From Martinezella tropici (GTDB lineage: Bacteria; Pseudomonadota; Alphaproteobacteria; Rhizobiales; Rhizobiaceae), in NCBI RefSeq assembly GCF_003287875.1, contig NZ_QMKK01000042.1:227173-291172 (forward strand): a DNA stretch of 64,000 nt, written 5' to 3'. The notes under the pieces are model-generated. The model ran no database searches and was not told where the DNA came from. It saw only the letters and a program-made list of their open reading frames with translations. The stretch's first letter is position 1, and every line of letters starts with the position of its first letter. This document shows, piece by piece, positions 45,334 to 54,504 of this stretch. The translations under genes were made by a program, and so were the position numbers.

Positions 45334-46317
45334 TCAACCGTTCAACAGGGTGATCTTGATACTCTTGGTCGGATCCTGCCCGAAGGCGAAGGCCTGGACT
45401 GCCTCCGTCAGGGCAAAGTCATGCGTCTGGATCGGCGACAGATTGATGCCCGTGCGTTCCAGGAAGCGAATGGCGGCGGGCCAGACGCCCGGCGAACCAA
45501 TACAGCCGCGCACGGTTAGGTTCTTCATCTGAATCTGGCCGATCGTGACTGGCACCTTGCGGCCGATATTGATGCCCACCATTGACATGCGACCTTCCTC
45601 ACGGGCGTAGTCGAAGGCCGCAGCAAGCGACGCATCGTGGCCAGAGGCCTCGATGACAAGATCGGCACCGTGCCCGTTCGTCAGTTCGCGGATCTTTTCG
45701 GCAGCGCCACCATCGGTCGGATTGATCGCCTCGTCGGCACCGAGGCGCTTTGCCACCTCACGGCGCGAGGCCAGCGGATCGACAACGATGACGCGGGCAC
45801 CCATACCGATCGCCGCCGCGGCCGAGACCAGGCCAATGGTGCCGCCGCCCGAGACTACGACGGTATCGCTGGCATTGGTGCCGCCGGAACGCAGCACCGC
45901 ATAGAAGCCGCAGGTAAAAGGCTCGATCAGCGCCGCCTTCTTGTCATCCACGGCATCGGGCAGTTTGTGCAGCCATTCCGGATTGACGGCGAAGAACTCG
46001 CGGTCGGCGCCGCTCATGGAGAAGCCGAAATGGTGCAGCCGCTCCGGCGTCCTCACGACGCATTCGCCCACAACCCGGTCCCCCCTCTTGAAGCCCTTGA
46101 CGTTGCGTCCGACCTCGACGATCTCCCCGCTCCATTCGTGACCCGGGGTCACGGGATAGGAAATCGGAATGATGTAGCGCCCGGCCAGGAGCTCATAGTC
46201 GGAGTGGCAGATGCCGACGGCCTTGGTGCGAACCAGAACCTCGTTCGGCGAAAGGTCGGGCATGCCGACATCGGCGATAACAGGCTTTTCGGGTGCCTCG
46301 AAAACCAGAGCTTTCAC
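45334..46317 (-). CDS. Zinc-dependent alcohol dehydrogenase
   Basis: A 327-residue medium-chain dehydrogenase. Catalytic zinc ligands are the Cys of GICHSD, the HE pair of GHEWSG and the Glu of LIEPFTC. The four-cysteine structural zinc lobe is missing: that region reads ECVVRTPERLHHFGFSMSG. The Rossmann motif is SGGGTIGLVS. It resembles threonine/sorbitol-type polyol dehydrogenases. Gap to the next gene is 3 bases. Confidence 0.9.
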   Translation of the reverse strand: MKALVFEAPEKPVIADVGMPDLSPNEVLVRTKAVGICHSDYELLAGRYIIPISYPVTPGHEWSGEIVEVGRNVKGFKRGDRVVGECVVRTPERLHHFGFSMSGADREFFAVNPEWLHKLPDAVDDKKAALIEPFTCGFYAVLRSGGTNASDTVVVSGGGTIGLVSAAAAIGMGARVIVVDPLASRREVAKRLGADEAINPTDGGAAEKIRELTNGHGADLVIEASGHDASLAAAFDYAREEGRMSMVGINIGRKVPVTIGQIQMKNLTVRGCIGSPGVWPAAIRFLERTGINLSPIQTHDFALTEAVQAFAFGQDPTKSIKITLLNG

Positions 46318-46326
46318 GTCATCCTC

Positions 46327-47340
46327 CTAGACCTCAACAAGCGCGCCGCTCTTCGACGAGCGCACGATGGCTTCGAGCAATGCAATATTGTTGATCATCT
46401 CCTCGCCGGTGATCGGATAATCCGCCTCGCCGCGAACAGCCTTAGCAAAAGCCCTGAGATTGTCGCGGACCGGCTCGGCCGGCGACACCTCACGCACCGT
46501 GATCGGCTTATTCTTCCAACCCTCTGTGATGATCCAGCCGTCGGGTGCTTCGACATGCGCCTTGTCGCGCACTTCGATCCAGCCGTCCGTACCGAAGATG
46601 GCGAAACGCGAGATGAAGGGTGTGACAAGTGTCGCCGAGATATAAGCTGAACCACCATCGGCAAAGCGGATATGGGCGCTCATCGTATCGCCCTGCGGAA
46701 TATTTGAAGCGAGGTTTTCGCAAACGACGCGGACGTCCTTTGCGGGGCCCATCAGTTTGACGGCAAGGTCGGTCAGATGGATGCCAGTTGCGGTCATGCC
46801 GCCGGCAGGTGCCTGATCAGCCTTCAGCCGCCAGTTCGACGCGTCGAGACCGAGGAACTTGTCGTGGCTGAAATTCGCCTCGATCTGTAGTAGCCGGCCG
46901 AGCTTTCCCGATTTGGCTGCCTCCAGGATCTCGGCGATCGGCGGCTCGAAACGACGCTCATGGCCCATGCCAAGAACAAGCCCAGCCTTGCGGCAAAGCG
47001 CAACGGAGGTTTCGGCACCAACTCGGGTCAGATCGAGAGGTTTTTCGCAAAAGACATGCTTGCCAGCGGCAACAACACGGGCGATCTGCTCCCGATGCAG
47101 CGAATGTGGTGTCGCGAGCACGACCGCTTCGATGGTCGGATCGGCCAGAGCCTCATCCATGACGGGCGAATATTGCAGACCCATCTGGGCGGCAAAGGCG
47201 GCCGCGTCAGGGCTGGGATCGACCGCGCGCACGAAGTGCATCTTCGCGCCGCCAGCATTGACGAGGCTCGCCATCTTGCGACCCCACCAGCCGAGGCCAA
47301 CGAGCGCCGCCACGACCGGCTTTTTCTCGATCTCCGTCAT
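46327..47340 (-). CDS. Gfo/Idh/MocA family oxidoreductase
   Basis: A 337-residue NAD(P)-dependent dehydrogenase of the inositol-dehydrogenase type. The Rossmann part has VGLGWWGRKMAS, CEKPL (Lys catalytic) and MGHERRF; the C-terminal beta-sheet domain contains GIHLTDLAVKLMG with the conserved His. Such enzymes oxidise sugars and inositols to ketones. Its start overlaps the YCII stop by 4 bases. Confidence 0.92.
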   Translation of the reverse strand: MTEIEKKPVVAALVGLGWWGRKMASLVNAGGAKMHFVRAVDPSPDAAAFAAQMGLQYSPVMDEALADPTIEAVVLATPHSLHREQIARVVAAGKHVFCEKPLDLTRVGAETSVALCRKAGLVLGMGHERRFEPPIAEILEAAKSGKLGRLLQIEANFSHDKFLGLDASNWRLKADQAPAGGMTATGIHLTDLAVKLMGPAKDVRVVCENLASNIPQGDTMSAHIRFADGGSAYISATLVTPFISRFAIFGTDGWIEVRDKAHVEAPDGWIITEGWKNKPITVREVSPAEPVRDNLRAFAKAVRGEADYPITGEEMINNIALLEAIVRSSKSGALVEV

Positions 47341-47621
47341 CGATTGTCGACCCGCTTGCTGAAGGGATGGATGTTGACGGACTTCCAGACACCGGCCTTG
47401 GTAAAGGGATCGGCCTTATTGAAGGCGACGATCTCTTCCTTGGTGTCGGCTTCGAAGACGAAGAGAGAGCCGATCATGGTTTCGTTATCATCGGCGAGCA
47501 GTGGGCCGGAAATGACGGTCTTGGTCTTGCCGGCCGAAAGATAAGCCTTGTGGGCATCGTAATTGGCAAGCCGCTTTTCGACAGCGCCTTCGTGATCGAG
47601 GCAATGAACTGCATAAAACAT
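47337..47621 (-). CDS. YCII family protein
   Basis: A 94-residue ferredoxin-fold protein, second YCII gene of the cluster. YDAHKAYLSAG holds the conserved His and DPFTKAGVW the C-terminal motif. Possibly an isomerase or lactone-handling protein of the pathway. It overlaps the Gfo/Idh/MocA gene by 4 bases, so the two are translationally coupled. Confidence 0.87.
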   Translation of the reverse strand: MFYAVHCLDHEGAVEKRLANYDAHKAYLSAGKTKTVISGPLLADDNETMIGSLFVFEADTKEEIVAFNKADPFTKAGVWKSVNIHPFSKRVDNR

Positions 47622-47639
47622 CGATTATTCCTTTCGAAT

Positions 47640-48407
47640 TCAAGCGATAGAGTAGCCGCCATCGACCATCAGCAGCTGGCCAGTGATGCCGCTCGCCGCA
47701 TCGGAGAGCAGGAAGGCCACGGTTGCAGCAATCTCTTCGGGTTTGATCAGACGATTGACCGGCGTGTCATCAAGCCACTTCTGCATGACGGCAGGCTGCG
47801 TGCGGCCAACCTCGGCCAACATCACGGTATCGGTGTATCCTGGGCCGACCGAGTTGACACGTACGCCTGAGCGCGCCCATTCAGCCGCCAGAACCCGGCA
47901 CATGTGAGCGACGCCAGCCTTCGAAACATCGTAGCCGACATGTAGCTCCGGCCGCACGGCTTTGACGCCGGCAATCGACGCCGTCATCACCACCGAACCA
48001 CGTCCGGCCGACACCATCGAGCGCGCGAAAGCCTGTACCGTCCAAAAGACGCCGTCGAGATTGACGGACATGACCGTGCGCCAGTCCGCCTCACTGTGCT
48101 CCAGCGCCGGGCGTTCATACGACATGCCGGCATTGGCGAAGATACCGTCGAGAGGGCCGAAACGCTCACCGACCTTCGCCGCCACAGCCTCAACCGAACT
48201 CTTGTCGGCAACGTTGAACGTGACGGCCTCGGCCTTTCCTCCCGCCGCCCGAACGGCGTCGCGCGTGTTTTCGACCGCACCATCGCGATCGGCGGCCACG
48301 ATGGTTGCGCCGAGCGAGGCGAGATAAAGGGAAGTCGCGCTGCCGATGCCGCGGGCGGCACCCGTGATCAGAAACGTCCGACTGCTGAGATCCATCGGGT
48401 TCATCAT
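47640..48407 (-). CDS. SDR family oxidoreductase
   Basis: A 255-residue classical SDR with TGAARGIG, NAG (FANAGMS), the Ser of MTASIAG and YDVSK. The C-terminal GITGQLLMVDGGYSIA is standard. It starts 2 bases after the zinc dehydrogenase gene ends, so it belongs to the same operon. It probably oxidises a secondary alcohol of the imported substrate. Confidence 0.9.
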   Translation of the reverse strand: MMNPMDLSSRTFLITGAARGIGSATSLYLASLGATIVAADRDGAVENTRDAVRAAGGKAEAVTFNVADKSSVEAVAAKVGERFGPLDGIFANAGMSYERPALEHSEADWRTVMSVNLDGVFWTVQAFARSMVSAGRGSVVMTASIAGVKAVRPELHVGYDVSKAGVAHMCRVLAAEWARSGVRVNSVGPGYTDTVMLAEVGRTQPAVMQKWLDDTPVNRLIKPEEIAATVAFLLSDAASGITGQLLMVDGGYSIA

Positions 48408-48409
48408 GA

Positions 48410-49483
48410 TCAGGCCTTCATATTGACGAGGATTTTCATGTGGGTGGCCTTAGGGTCGAGCAGCGCCTCGAAGCCCTTTTCCACCACGTCTTCGGGCGCG
48501 ATCTCGGCCGTGACTACCTTTTCGACCGGGAAAATGCCGGCGCCGATCATCGAGGCGATACGAGGCCAGATCGTGACGGGATAGCACCAGGTAGCTTCGA
48601 CCGTGATGTCCTTCAGCGCCCAGAGCATCGCATCGATCGCAGCCGGCTTCACATGTAGGCCGACCTGCACGACGGTGCCACGACGACGCACGGCCTTGGC
48701 GCAAAGGTTCAGCGATGCTTCGGCGCCGACGCATTCCAGCGCGACATCGACACCAACGCCTTCTTCGGTCTGGTCGCGGAACAGCTTCTCTGCATCCGTT
48801 TCGCGCGGATCGAAGACGATCGCCTCGGGCACCAGCTGTTGTGCCAGCGCGCGGCGGTTCGGATTGAGCTCGGAGACGAAGATCTTAGTCGCGCCGGCAG
48901 CCTTGGCCGCGAGCAGAACCAGCGTGCCGATCGGCCCGACACCTGACACGAGCACACTGCTGCCGCTCGTCACGCCACCGCGATCGACACCATAAACGGC
49001 TACGGCCGCCGGCTCGATCATCGCGGCTTGAACGTCCGAGACCGTATCCGGCACCGGAATGGCGTTGTAGCCGTTGACGACGGCGCGTTCGCCCATACCG
49101 CCCCAGTCCCAGGAGAGCCCGACAACAGCCATGTTTTCGCTGAGATGGAAGAGGCCGCGACGACCGTAATAATCATCGCGCGGCGAAATCAGCGGCTGGA
49201 TGGAAACGCGCGAGCCCGGCGAGACATGCGTGACGTTCTTGCCCACCTCCAGAACGCGCGCGGAAAACTCGTGGCCCAGGATCTGCGGAAGGATAGCGCC
49301 GGAATAGGAGTTGGGGGTTGCCGGCGTGACGATAGGGCCTGCGATATATTCGTGTATGTCCGTGCCGCAGATGCCACAGACCAAGGGCTCGATCAGCACC
49401 ATGTCGTCGCCGAGTGGGCCGCTGGGCGCCGGCACGTCTTCGACCCGGATGTCTCTCTTCGCGTAATATCGTACAGCCTTCAT
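48410..49483 (-). CDS. Zinc-binding alcohol dehydrogenase (butanediol/sorbitol type)
   Basis: A 357-residue medium-chain dehydrogenase. GICGTDIHEY, LGHEFSA and MIEPAAVAV give the catalytic zinc site, and VSGVGPIGTLV the cofactor site. The structural-zinc cysteines are replaced by SPRDDYYGRRGLFHLSEN. It resembles 2,3-butanediol and polyol dehydrogenases. It is the second gene of the long catabolic operon. Confidence 0.9.
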   Translation of the reverse strand: MKAVRYYAKRDIRVEDVPAPSGPLGDDMVLIEPLVCGICGTDIHEYIAGPIVTPATPNSYSGAILPQILGHEFSARVLEVGKNVTHVSPGSRVSIQPLISPRDDYYGRRGLFHLSENMAVVGLSWDWGGMGERAVVNGYNAIPVPDTVSDVQAAMIEPAAVAVYGVDRGGVTSGSSVLVSGVGPIGTLVLLAAKAAGATKIFVSELNPNRRALAQQLVPEAIVFDPRETDAEKLFRDQTEEGVGVDVALECVGAEASLNLCAKAVRRRGTVVQVGLHVKPAAIDAMLWALKDITVEATWCYPVTIWPRIASMIGAGIFPVEKVVTAEIAPEDVVEKGFEALLDPKATHMKILVNMKA

Positions 49484-49541
49484 CGCAATGCCTTTCGTGA
49501 TTGCAGTTGGTGGCCGCAGTCGCGGACCAGTCGCATGTGTT

Positions 49542-50342
49542 TCAGATCAGGACCATGCCGCCGTCGACCATCACCGTTTGTCCGGTGACGTAATCCGATG
49601 CATCGGAGGCGAGGAATGTCGTTACGCCTGTGATATCTTTGGGAAGCGAGACGCGCCCGAGCAGGATGGACTGGGAGAACTCGTTGAGCGCCTGTTCCGG
49701 CTTCTCGGTCAGCCCATGCTCGATGAATTCGCGGTCTAGCTGCTCCCAAAGCTCCGTCTTAACAACGCCAGGGCCGAAGCAGTTCACAGTGATCTTATGC
49801 TCAGCCAATGCGCGGGCCGCAGCCTGTGTAATGGCCACGACGGCAAATTTCGACGCACAGTAATGCGCAAAGAGCGGATAGCCCTGCTTGCCGGCGATCG
49901 ACGCTGTATTGATGATCTTTCCGCCGCCGCCCTGGGCGATCATCTGCTTTGCCGCTTCCTGCGTCCCGATCAGCACACCTCGGCCGTTGATCGCCATGAT
50001 GCGGTCGAAGTCCTCGTCGGTGACTTCAAGGAATGGGCAGGTCTGGCTGATGCCGGCGTTGTTGAACATCACATCGAGCCGGCCGAAATGCGAGACCGTG
50101 GTTTCGATCAACGTCCGAACGTCCTTACGGCTCGATACGTCCACCCCGACGGCAATGGCGCTGCCGCCCTGCGAAGAAATCTTTGAGGCGGTCCTCTGCG
50201 CAGCCTCCGCGTTCAGATCGGCGATGACGACATGGGCGCCCTTGTCGGCAAGGTCCGAAGCTATGCCAGCACCGATACCCCGTGCTGAGCCGGTTACGAT
50301 AACCACCTTGCCGGCAACGGCTGCAACGACGCTCGATCCCAT
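49542..50342 (-). CDS. SDR family oxidoreductase, first gene of the catabolic operon
   Basis: A 266-residue classical SDR with TGSARGIG, NNAG (FNNAGIS), the Ser of TASIAG and YCASK. It resembles acetoin/sorbitol-type reductases. The ATG at 50340-50342 (MGSSVVAAVAGKV) is chosen because GGAGGAG ends 7 bases upstream; an earlier ATG overlaps that ribosome site. It heads a nine-gene minus-strand operon ending at 42281. Confidence 0.9.
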   Translation of the reverse strand: MGSSVVAAVAGKVVIVTGSARGIGAGIASDLADKGAHVVIADLNAEAAQRTASKISSQGGSAIAVGVDVSSRKDVRTLIETTVSHFGRLDVMFNNAGISQTCPFLEVTDEDFDRIMAINGRGVLIGTQEAAKQMIAQGGGGKIINTASIAGKQGYPLFAHYCASKFAVVAITQAAARALAEHKITVNCFGPGVVKTELWEQLDREFIEHGLTEKPEQALNEFSQSILLGRVSLPKDITGVTTFLASDASDYVTGQTVMVDGGMVLI

Positions 50343-50690
50343 TTCATACTCCTCCGACATGCCGGCAAACCGACAAAAAGATATCGTCCGCGGCAGCGCT
50401 GAGCTTCCGCGTTTTCCTTTTTTTTCTGACGGCTTATTCCTCCCGAGGAACCGCCGTGCGATCCGGGATTGAAGCTACGGGTGAATACGCGCTTCGACAA
50501 ATCTTTAATTATCCGAAACGGATATTTTCAATACAGCAAACGATCTGCCTGCGGCGTTAGTATTTCAGCAGGAGGAGAGTGCATGCACCGAGCGGTCCGA
50601 CGGCCCAATTGGCTTGTTCGCGCTCCTTCGTGAAATGACGGCATCGAATATTTCTGGATCGCACCTGCTTCCAGGCAAGAAAGGTTATGC
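50343..50690. other. Divergent intergenic region
   Basis: This 348-base gap separates the nine-gene catabolic operon (minus) from the 3-hydroxyisobutyrate-dehydrogenase-like gene (plus). Its centre holds the shared inverted repeat site C at 50509-50525, almost equally far (about 166 bases) from both start codons. The sequence around it is AT-rich. No small gene is convincing. Confidence 0.5.
50509..50525. promoter_or_regulatory. Shared inverted repeat, site C
   Basis: TTATCC-GAAAC-GGATAT; the inner TATCCG-AAA-CGGATA is a perfect palindrome, the most symmetrical of the four sites. It lies midway between divergent operons, including the one that encodes the winged-helix/solute-binding regulator. 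Confidence 0.6.
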
Positions 50691-51617
50691 ATGAGCGACA
50701 CGTTGAGAGTGGGTTGGGCGGGCATCGGAAAGATGGGGGCCCCCATGAGCAGGCGCGTTCTGGAGCGCGGATATCCCCTGTCCGTCTATGAACCGCTGCC
50801 GGAAAACCGCGCGTCGGTCGTCGCCCAGGGCGCGAACGTCGCGTATAGCCTCGAGGATCTCGTCGAGGCCTCGGACGTGATCATACTCACGATTCCGAAC
50901 GATGCCATTTTGCGCCAGCTGACGCTCGGGCCATCGGCACTCGTCGATCTCCTCAAGCCCGGCCAGATCCTGGTAGAGATGAGCACCGTCTCGCCCGAAC
51001 TCTCGGCCGAAGTCGCCGAGGCACTCGTCCGCAAGAGGGTCGCCTATCTTCGCGCGCCGGTTTCAGGCAGCACCGTCACGGCATCGTCAGGGATGTTGTC
51101 GGTGATGGTTTCGGGACCCGAAGCGGACTACCGCAAGGTCGAGCCGATTCTTGCAAGCTTTGCGGCGAAGCAGTTCTATCTCGGCGAGGGTGAAGAGGCT
51201 CGTTATCTGAAACTCGTCCTGAACGCCCTGGTCGGTGCGACCGCGGCCCTGCTTGGAGAGGCCCTGACGCTCGGGCTCAAGGGAAATCTCTCAGTCGAGA
51301 CGATGCTGAATGTCATCTGTGAAAGCGCCGTTGCCTCGCCGCTGATCGCCTACAAGCGGAACCTGCTGGTGAAACGGAATTTCGATCCGGCATTTTCGGT
51401 TTCACAGATGATGAAGGACTTCGATCTCATTCTCGGCGCTGCGAAGTCTGACCACGTACCGATGTATCTCGCCTCTATGATCCGCCAGCAATATGAGGCC
51501 GCCTTCGCCGATGGTCTCGCCGAAAAGGACTTCTTCGTTCTCTTCGAACAATACGAGCGCCTTGCCGGTTTGAAGCGAGATCAATCCGGATCATCGCACG
51601 TACTCAAGGCCATATAG
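50691..51617 (+). CDS. 3-hydroxyisobutyrate dehydrogenase family protein
   Basis: A 308-residue beta-hydroxyacid dehydrogenase. GWAGIGKMGAPMSRR is the NAD(P) site, LRAPVSGSTVTA the substrate motif, and YLKLVLNALVG carries the catalytic Lys. The family oxidises 3-hydroxy acids such as 3-hydroxyisobutyrate or tartronate semialdehyde. The ATG at 50691 follows AAAGG. The regulator gene starts 69 bases downstream on the same strand and may share the transcript. Confidence 0.9.
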   Translation: MSDTLRVGWAGIGKMGAPMSRRVLERGYPLSVYEPLPENRASVVAQGANVAYSLEDLVEASDVIILTIPNDAILRQLTLGPSALVDLLKPGQILVEMSTVSPELSAEVAEALVRKRVAYLRAPVSGSTVTASSGMLSVMVSGPEADYRKVEPILASFAAKQFYLGEGEEARYLKLVLNALVGATAALLGEALTLGLKGNLSVETMLNVICESAVASPLIAYKRNLLVKRNFDPAFSVSQMMKDFDLILGAAKSDHVPMYLASMIRQQYEAAFADGLAEKDFFVLFEQYERLAGLKRDQSGSSHVLKAI

Positions 51618-51686
51618 GCAGACTGGTGAAAGGACGACTTGCCAGCTAGTGTGATCGTCGGAAACGCGACGGTTTGGGAGGCCGAC

Positions 51687-53408
51687 GTGAACGAATATGA
51701 GATGTTGCGCGTCATCGATTTCATCGAGAAGACGCGCCGGCCCTTTCGAGAGGTTGTGGCGGAGGCCGACGATGATGCCATCTGGCTTATCGTCACCTTC
51801 CTGATCAAATCGCATATTCTCAGCCAGACGGTTTCGATTTCGACCCTTGGGCAGGAATCCGGCCTGCCTTACGCGACGTCGATGCGGCTGATCAACAGGC
51901 TGATCGACAGCGGTTACATCGCCAAGGTTGCGAAAGGTTCTTCGGGCAAGAGCTTTGCGCTGCAGCCCAGCGAGCAGCTTCTCCGCTCCTTCGAAGTCTA
52001 CGCGCGAAAGACGAAATCCCTTCTTGCGCAGACCCTGGGCCTGCGTGCCGGCGAAGAGGAAGACGAGTATTATTTCGGCGGGACTCCTCTGGGGTCGCAG
52101 ATCATTCCGCCAATGCGTCTCGTCCAGAAGCGTGCTGAATCGCAGATCGAACTGCGCTTCCTGCTGAACGACGACAATTACTTCTCGGCCATGCGCAACA
52201 TGTGGGCCGACTTTCGCAATAACCTCGCCTCGCGCAAGAATTTCGATCTGCTGCCGCTTCCCGAGCTCTATCGCCGGGCGCGTGAGAATGGCGCCAAGCC
52301 CCGCTCCGATTACGACGTTATCGCGATCAACATGCCCTGGCTTGGCGAGTTCGCAGAAAGCGGCGTCATCCGGCCGATTGACCAATATGTCCAGAAGACC
52401 GGCATCAATCCGCTCGACTTCCACCCGTCGATCTGGTCGGCCGCGACCTGGGAAGGCAAAGACTACGGCGTCCCGGGCTATTGCACGGTCGAGTTCCTGG
52501 CTGCCCGCAAGGACCTATTTGCCGACGCAGGCCTGTCCTTCCCCAAGACCTTTGACGACGTCATCAGCGCCGGACGCAAATTCCATGCACCTGATGACGG
52601 GATGTACGGCGCCGTCTGGGATGGCGCACGTGGCATGCCGATCGCGTCGAGCTTCCTGTTCTTCATGGGCGCCTGCGGCCATCCCGCCATTTCGCTTCGC
52701 AAGACGCGTTCTGGTTTCACTCTCGATGGAACTAATCTCGAGGAACTGAGCTGCACCATCCTGTCCGATGCCGGATTTGCGGCACTCGATTACATGCGCC
52801 GGCTGGTGGAGATATCACCGCCGACGATCCTCGAGATGGCGTGGGACCAGACACTCGAAGTGTTTTTGAAGGGCAAGGCAAGCCTTGGTTACTTCTGGAC
52901 CATGCGCGCGGCTCGCTTCGAATATGACGTCCAGTCAGTGGTCAAGCGCCGGGTCGAGTATCTGCCGCAGCCGTTCGGACCTGGAGGCACCCGCGCCTCT
53001 CCGATCGGCGGCTTTCTCTTCTGCATCCCGACCAATCTGCCCGAAGAGCGCGTCGAACTGGCCGCCGACGCGATCGCTTGGATGGCGTCGCGGGAAGCTA
53101 TGAAGGCGCATGTGAAGAACGGCTTCCCGGTCGCGCCGCGCTTTTCTGTCAGCGCCGATCCGGAAGCGGCTGCGAGCTCACCGATCGTGCGCTTCGTCGA
53201 CCAATTGGCAAAGAAGAACCTTCTTCATACCTGGCAGCGCCCCAATATTCCGCAATACACGACAATTGAGAAGGTTCTGGGCGTAGAGATCCATGACGCC
53301 CTGCTCGGCAACAAACCGACAAGACTTGCTCTCGAGGACGCGTCGGCCCAGATCGAAGCCAGCCTCAAATCCACGCAAAGAGACTGGGTCAGGCGAAGCG
53401 CGGTCTAG
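51687..53408 (+). CDS. Winged-helix regulator fused to a family-1 solute-binding domain
   Basis: A 573-residue protein with an unusual architecture. Residues 1-115 look like a winged helix-turn-helix (VSISTLGQESGLPYATSMRL, LIDSGYIAK). Residues 150-570 resemble a family-1 (maltose-type) extracellular solute-binding domain: DYDVIAINMPWLGEFAESG, WEGKDYGVPGYC, FLKGKASLGYFWT, GGFLFCIPTN. There is no signal peptide, so the protein should be cytoplasmic and use the binding fold as sensor. I chose the GTG at 51687, with GGGAGG 5 bases upstream; a TTG at 51639 also has a weak site. It may regulate the shared inverted repeats. Confidence 0.82.
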   Translation: MNEYEMLRVIDFIEKTRRPFREVVAEADDDAIWLIVTFLIKSHILSQTVSISTLGQESGLPYATSMRLINRLIDSGYIAKVAKGSSGKSFALQPSEQLLRSFEVYARKTKSLLAQTLGLRAGEEEDEYYFGGTPLGSQIIPPMRLVQKRAESQIELRFLLNDDNYFSAMRNMWADFRNNLASRKNFDLLPLPELYRRARENGAKPRSDYDVIAINMPWLGEFAESGVIRPIDQYVQKTGINPLDFHPSIWSAATWEGKDYGVPGYCTVEFLAARKDLFADAGLSFPKTFDDVISAGRKFHAPDDGMYGAVWDGARGMPIASSFLFFMGACGHPAISLRKTRSGFTLDGTNLEELSCTILSDAGFAALDYMRRLVEISPPTILEMAWDQTLEVFLKGKASLGYFWTMRAARFEYDVQSVVKRRVEYLPQPFGPGGTRASPIGGFLFCIPTNLPEERVELAADAIAWMASREAMKAHVKNGFPVAPRFSVSADPEAAASSPIVRFVDQLAKKNLLHTWQRPNIPQYTTIEKVLGVEIHDALLGNKPTRLALEDASAQIEASLKSTQRDWVRRSAV

Positions 53409-53417
53409 CGCAACGCA

Positions 53418-53445
53418 AAGGGGCGGTCCGAACGAACCGCCCCTT
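53418..53445. terminator. Bidirectional terminator hairpin
   Basis: A perfect 10-base-pair stem AAGGGGCGGT / ACCGCCCCTT with an 8-base loop lies between the convergent regulator gene and the importer 3 permease gene. Its A-rich and T-rich ends allow termination in both directions. Confidence 0.65.
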
Positions 53446-53473
53446 GATCTCTCATAACCGGCCGCAAGCGGGA

Positions 53474-54454
53474 CTATTTGATGATGCCGAGCTTGCTGCG
53501 GTCGGTCGTCAGCGCCACTGCAATCAGCGCAGTGAGACCGAACACGATGTTTTGCGCCGTCGGCTGCACGCCGATGATGACTGTCACGATGCGCAGCCAG
53601 GACGTGATCAGGCCGCCGACGACCGCCGGAAGCAGCCCGCCGACACCGCCCGAGATCGCAGTGCCGCCGAGCACGACACCGACGATGGACAGAAGCAGCA
53701 GGTTGCCGGCAAGAGTTGGCGAACTGAATGTGGTGATGGAAATCAGGAACAGACCCGCGACCGCCGCACAACCGGCCGAAATTGCAAAGATGACGGTACG
53801 GACGGCGACGACATTGACGGCAGACATGATCGCGGCCCGCTCACCGGTGCCGAGCGCGTAAATGTCCCGTCCAAAGCGCAGATATCGCATCAAAAAGCCG
53901 AGCACCGCGACAATGACGATCAGCGCAATTATCGTGTTCGGGATCTCTGCGGTGTTGTTCGAGAGATAGGCAACGAAAAAATCATTTTCGGGGATCGGCT
54001 CCGCCGTCGCGTTTGAAAGAAGCAAAGCAAGCCCTGACAACATGCTTAGCGTACCGAGCGTGACGATGAAAGATGGCAGTTGGAGCCAGGAATGCAGAAA
54101 GCCCTGGGTCGCACCGAATGCTATGGCGAGCAGGATGACGACGAGCGACGTCCATGGGCCAAAGATCGGATTGAGGACGACGACAAGGACGCCGGTGAGT
54201 GAAGCGACGCCGGCGACTGACAAGTCGATACTGCCCGCCAGGATCGGCAGCGTTCCGCCAATTACCAGCGCAATGATCGGCGCCGCATCGGACAGGAAGC
54301 TCAGGAGCGAGTCCAGCTCGATCACGCCGGGGGCAATCACCGCGCTGATCGCCACAAGCGCAATCAGAACGGCCAGCGGTCCAAGCGATCTCATCAAGCC
54401 CGGCCTTTGGCTGCGGAGCGCCGAGATCAGCGCGCTGTCCAATGTATTTTCCAT
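53474..54454 (-). CDS. CUT2-type ABC permease 2 (importer 3)
   Basis: A 326-residue RbsC-like permease with about nine helices. LAGSIDLSVAGVASLTG is the family motif, and VLGGTAISGGVGG marks the C-terminal part. I chose the ATG at 54452-54454, with AAGGGA about 10 bases upstream. It is the last gene of the importer 3 operon and likely pairs with the permease at 56019. Confidence 0.9.
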   Translation of the reverse strand: MENTLDSALISALRSQRPGLMRSLGPLAVLIALVAISAVIAPGVIELDSLLSFLSDAAPIIALVIGGTLPILAGSIDLSVAGVASLTGVLVVVLNPIFGPWTSLVVILLAIAFGATQGFLHSWLQLPSFIVTLGTLSMLSGLALLLSNATAEPIPENDFFVAYLSNNTAEIPNTIIALIVIVAVLGFLMRYLRFGRDIYALGTGERAAIMSAVNVVAVRTVIFAISAGCAAVAGLFLISITTFSSPTLAGNLLLLSIVGVVLGGTAISGGVGGLLPAVVGGLITSWLRIVTVIIGVQPTAQNIVFGLTALIAVALTTDRSKLGIIK

Positions 54455-54504
54455 GATCGTCAATCCCTTATCCGAAGTCCAACTTGGGCGCCGTCACGTC
54501 CGGC

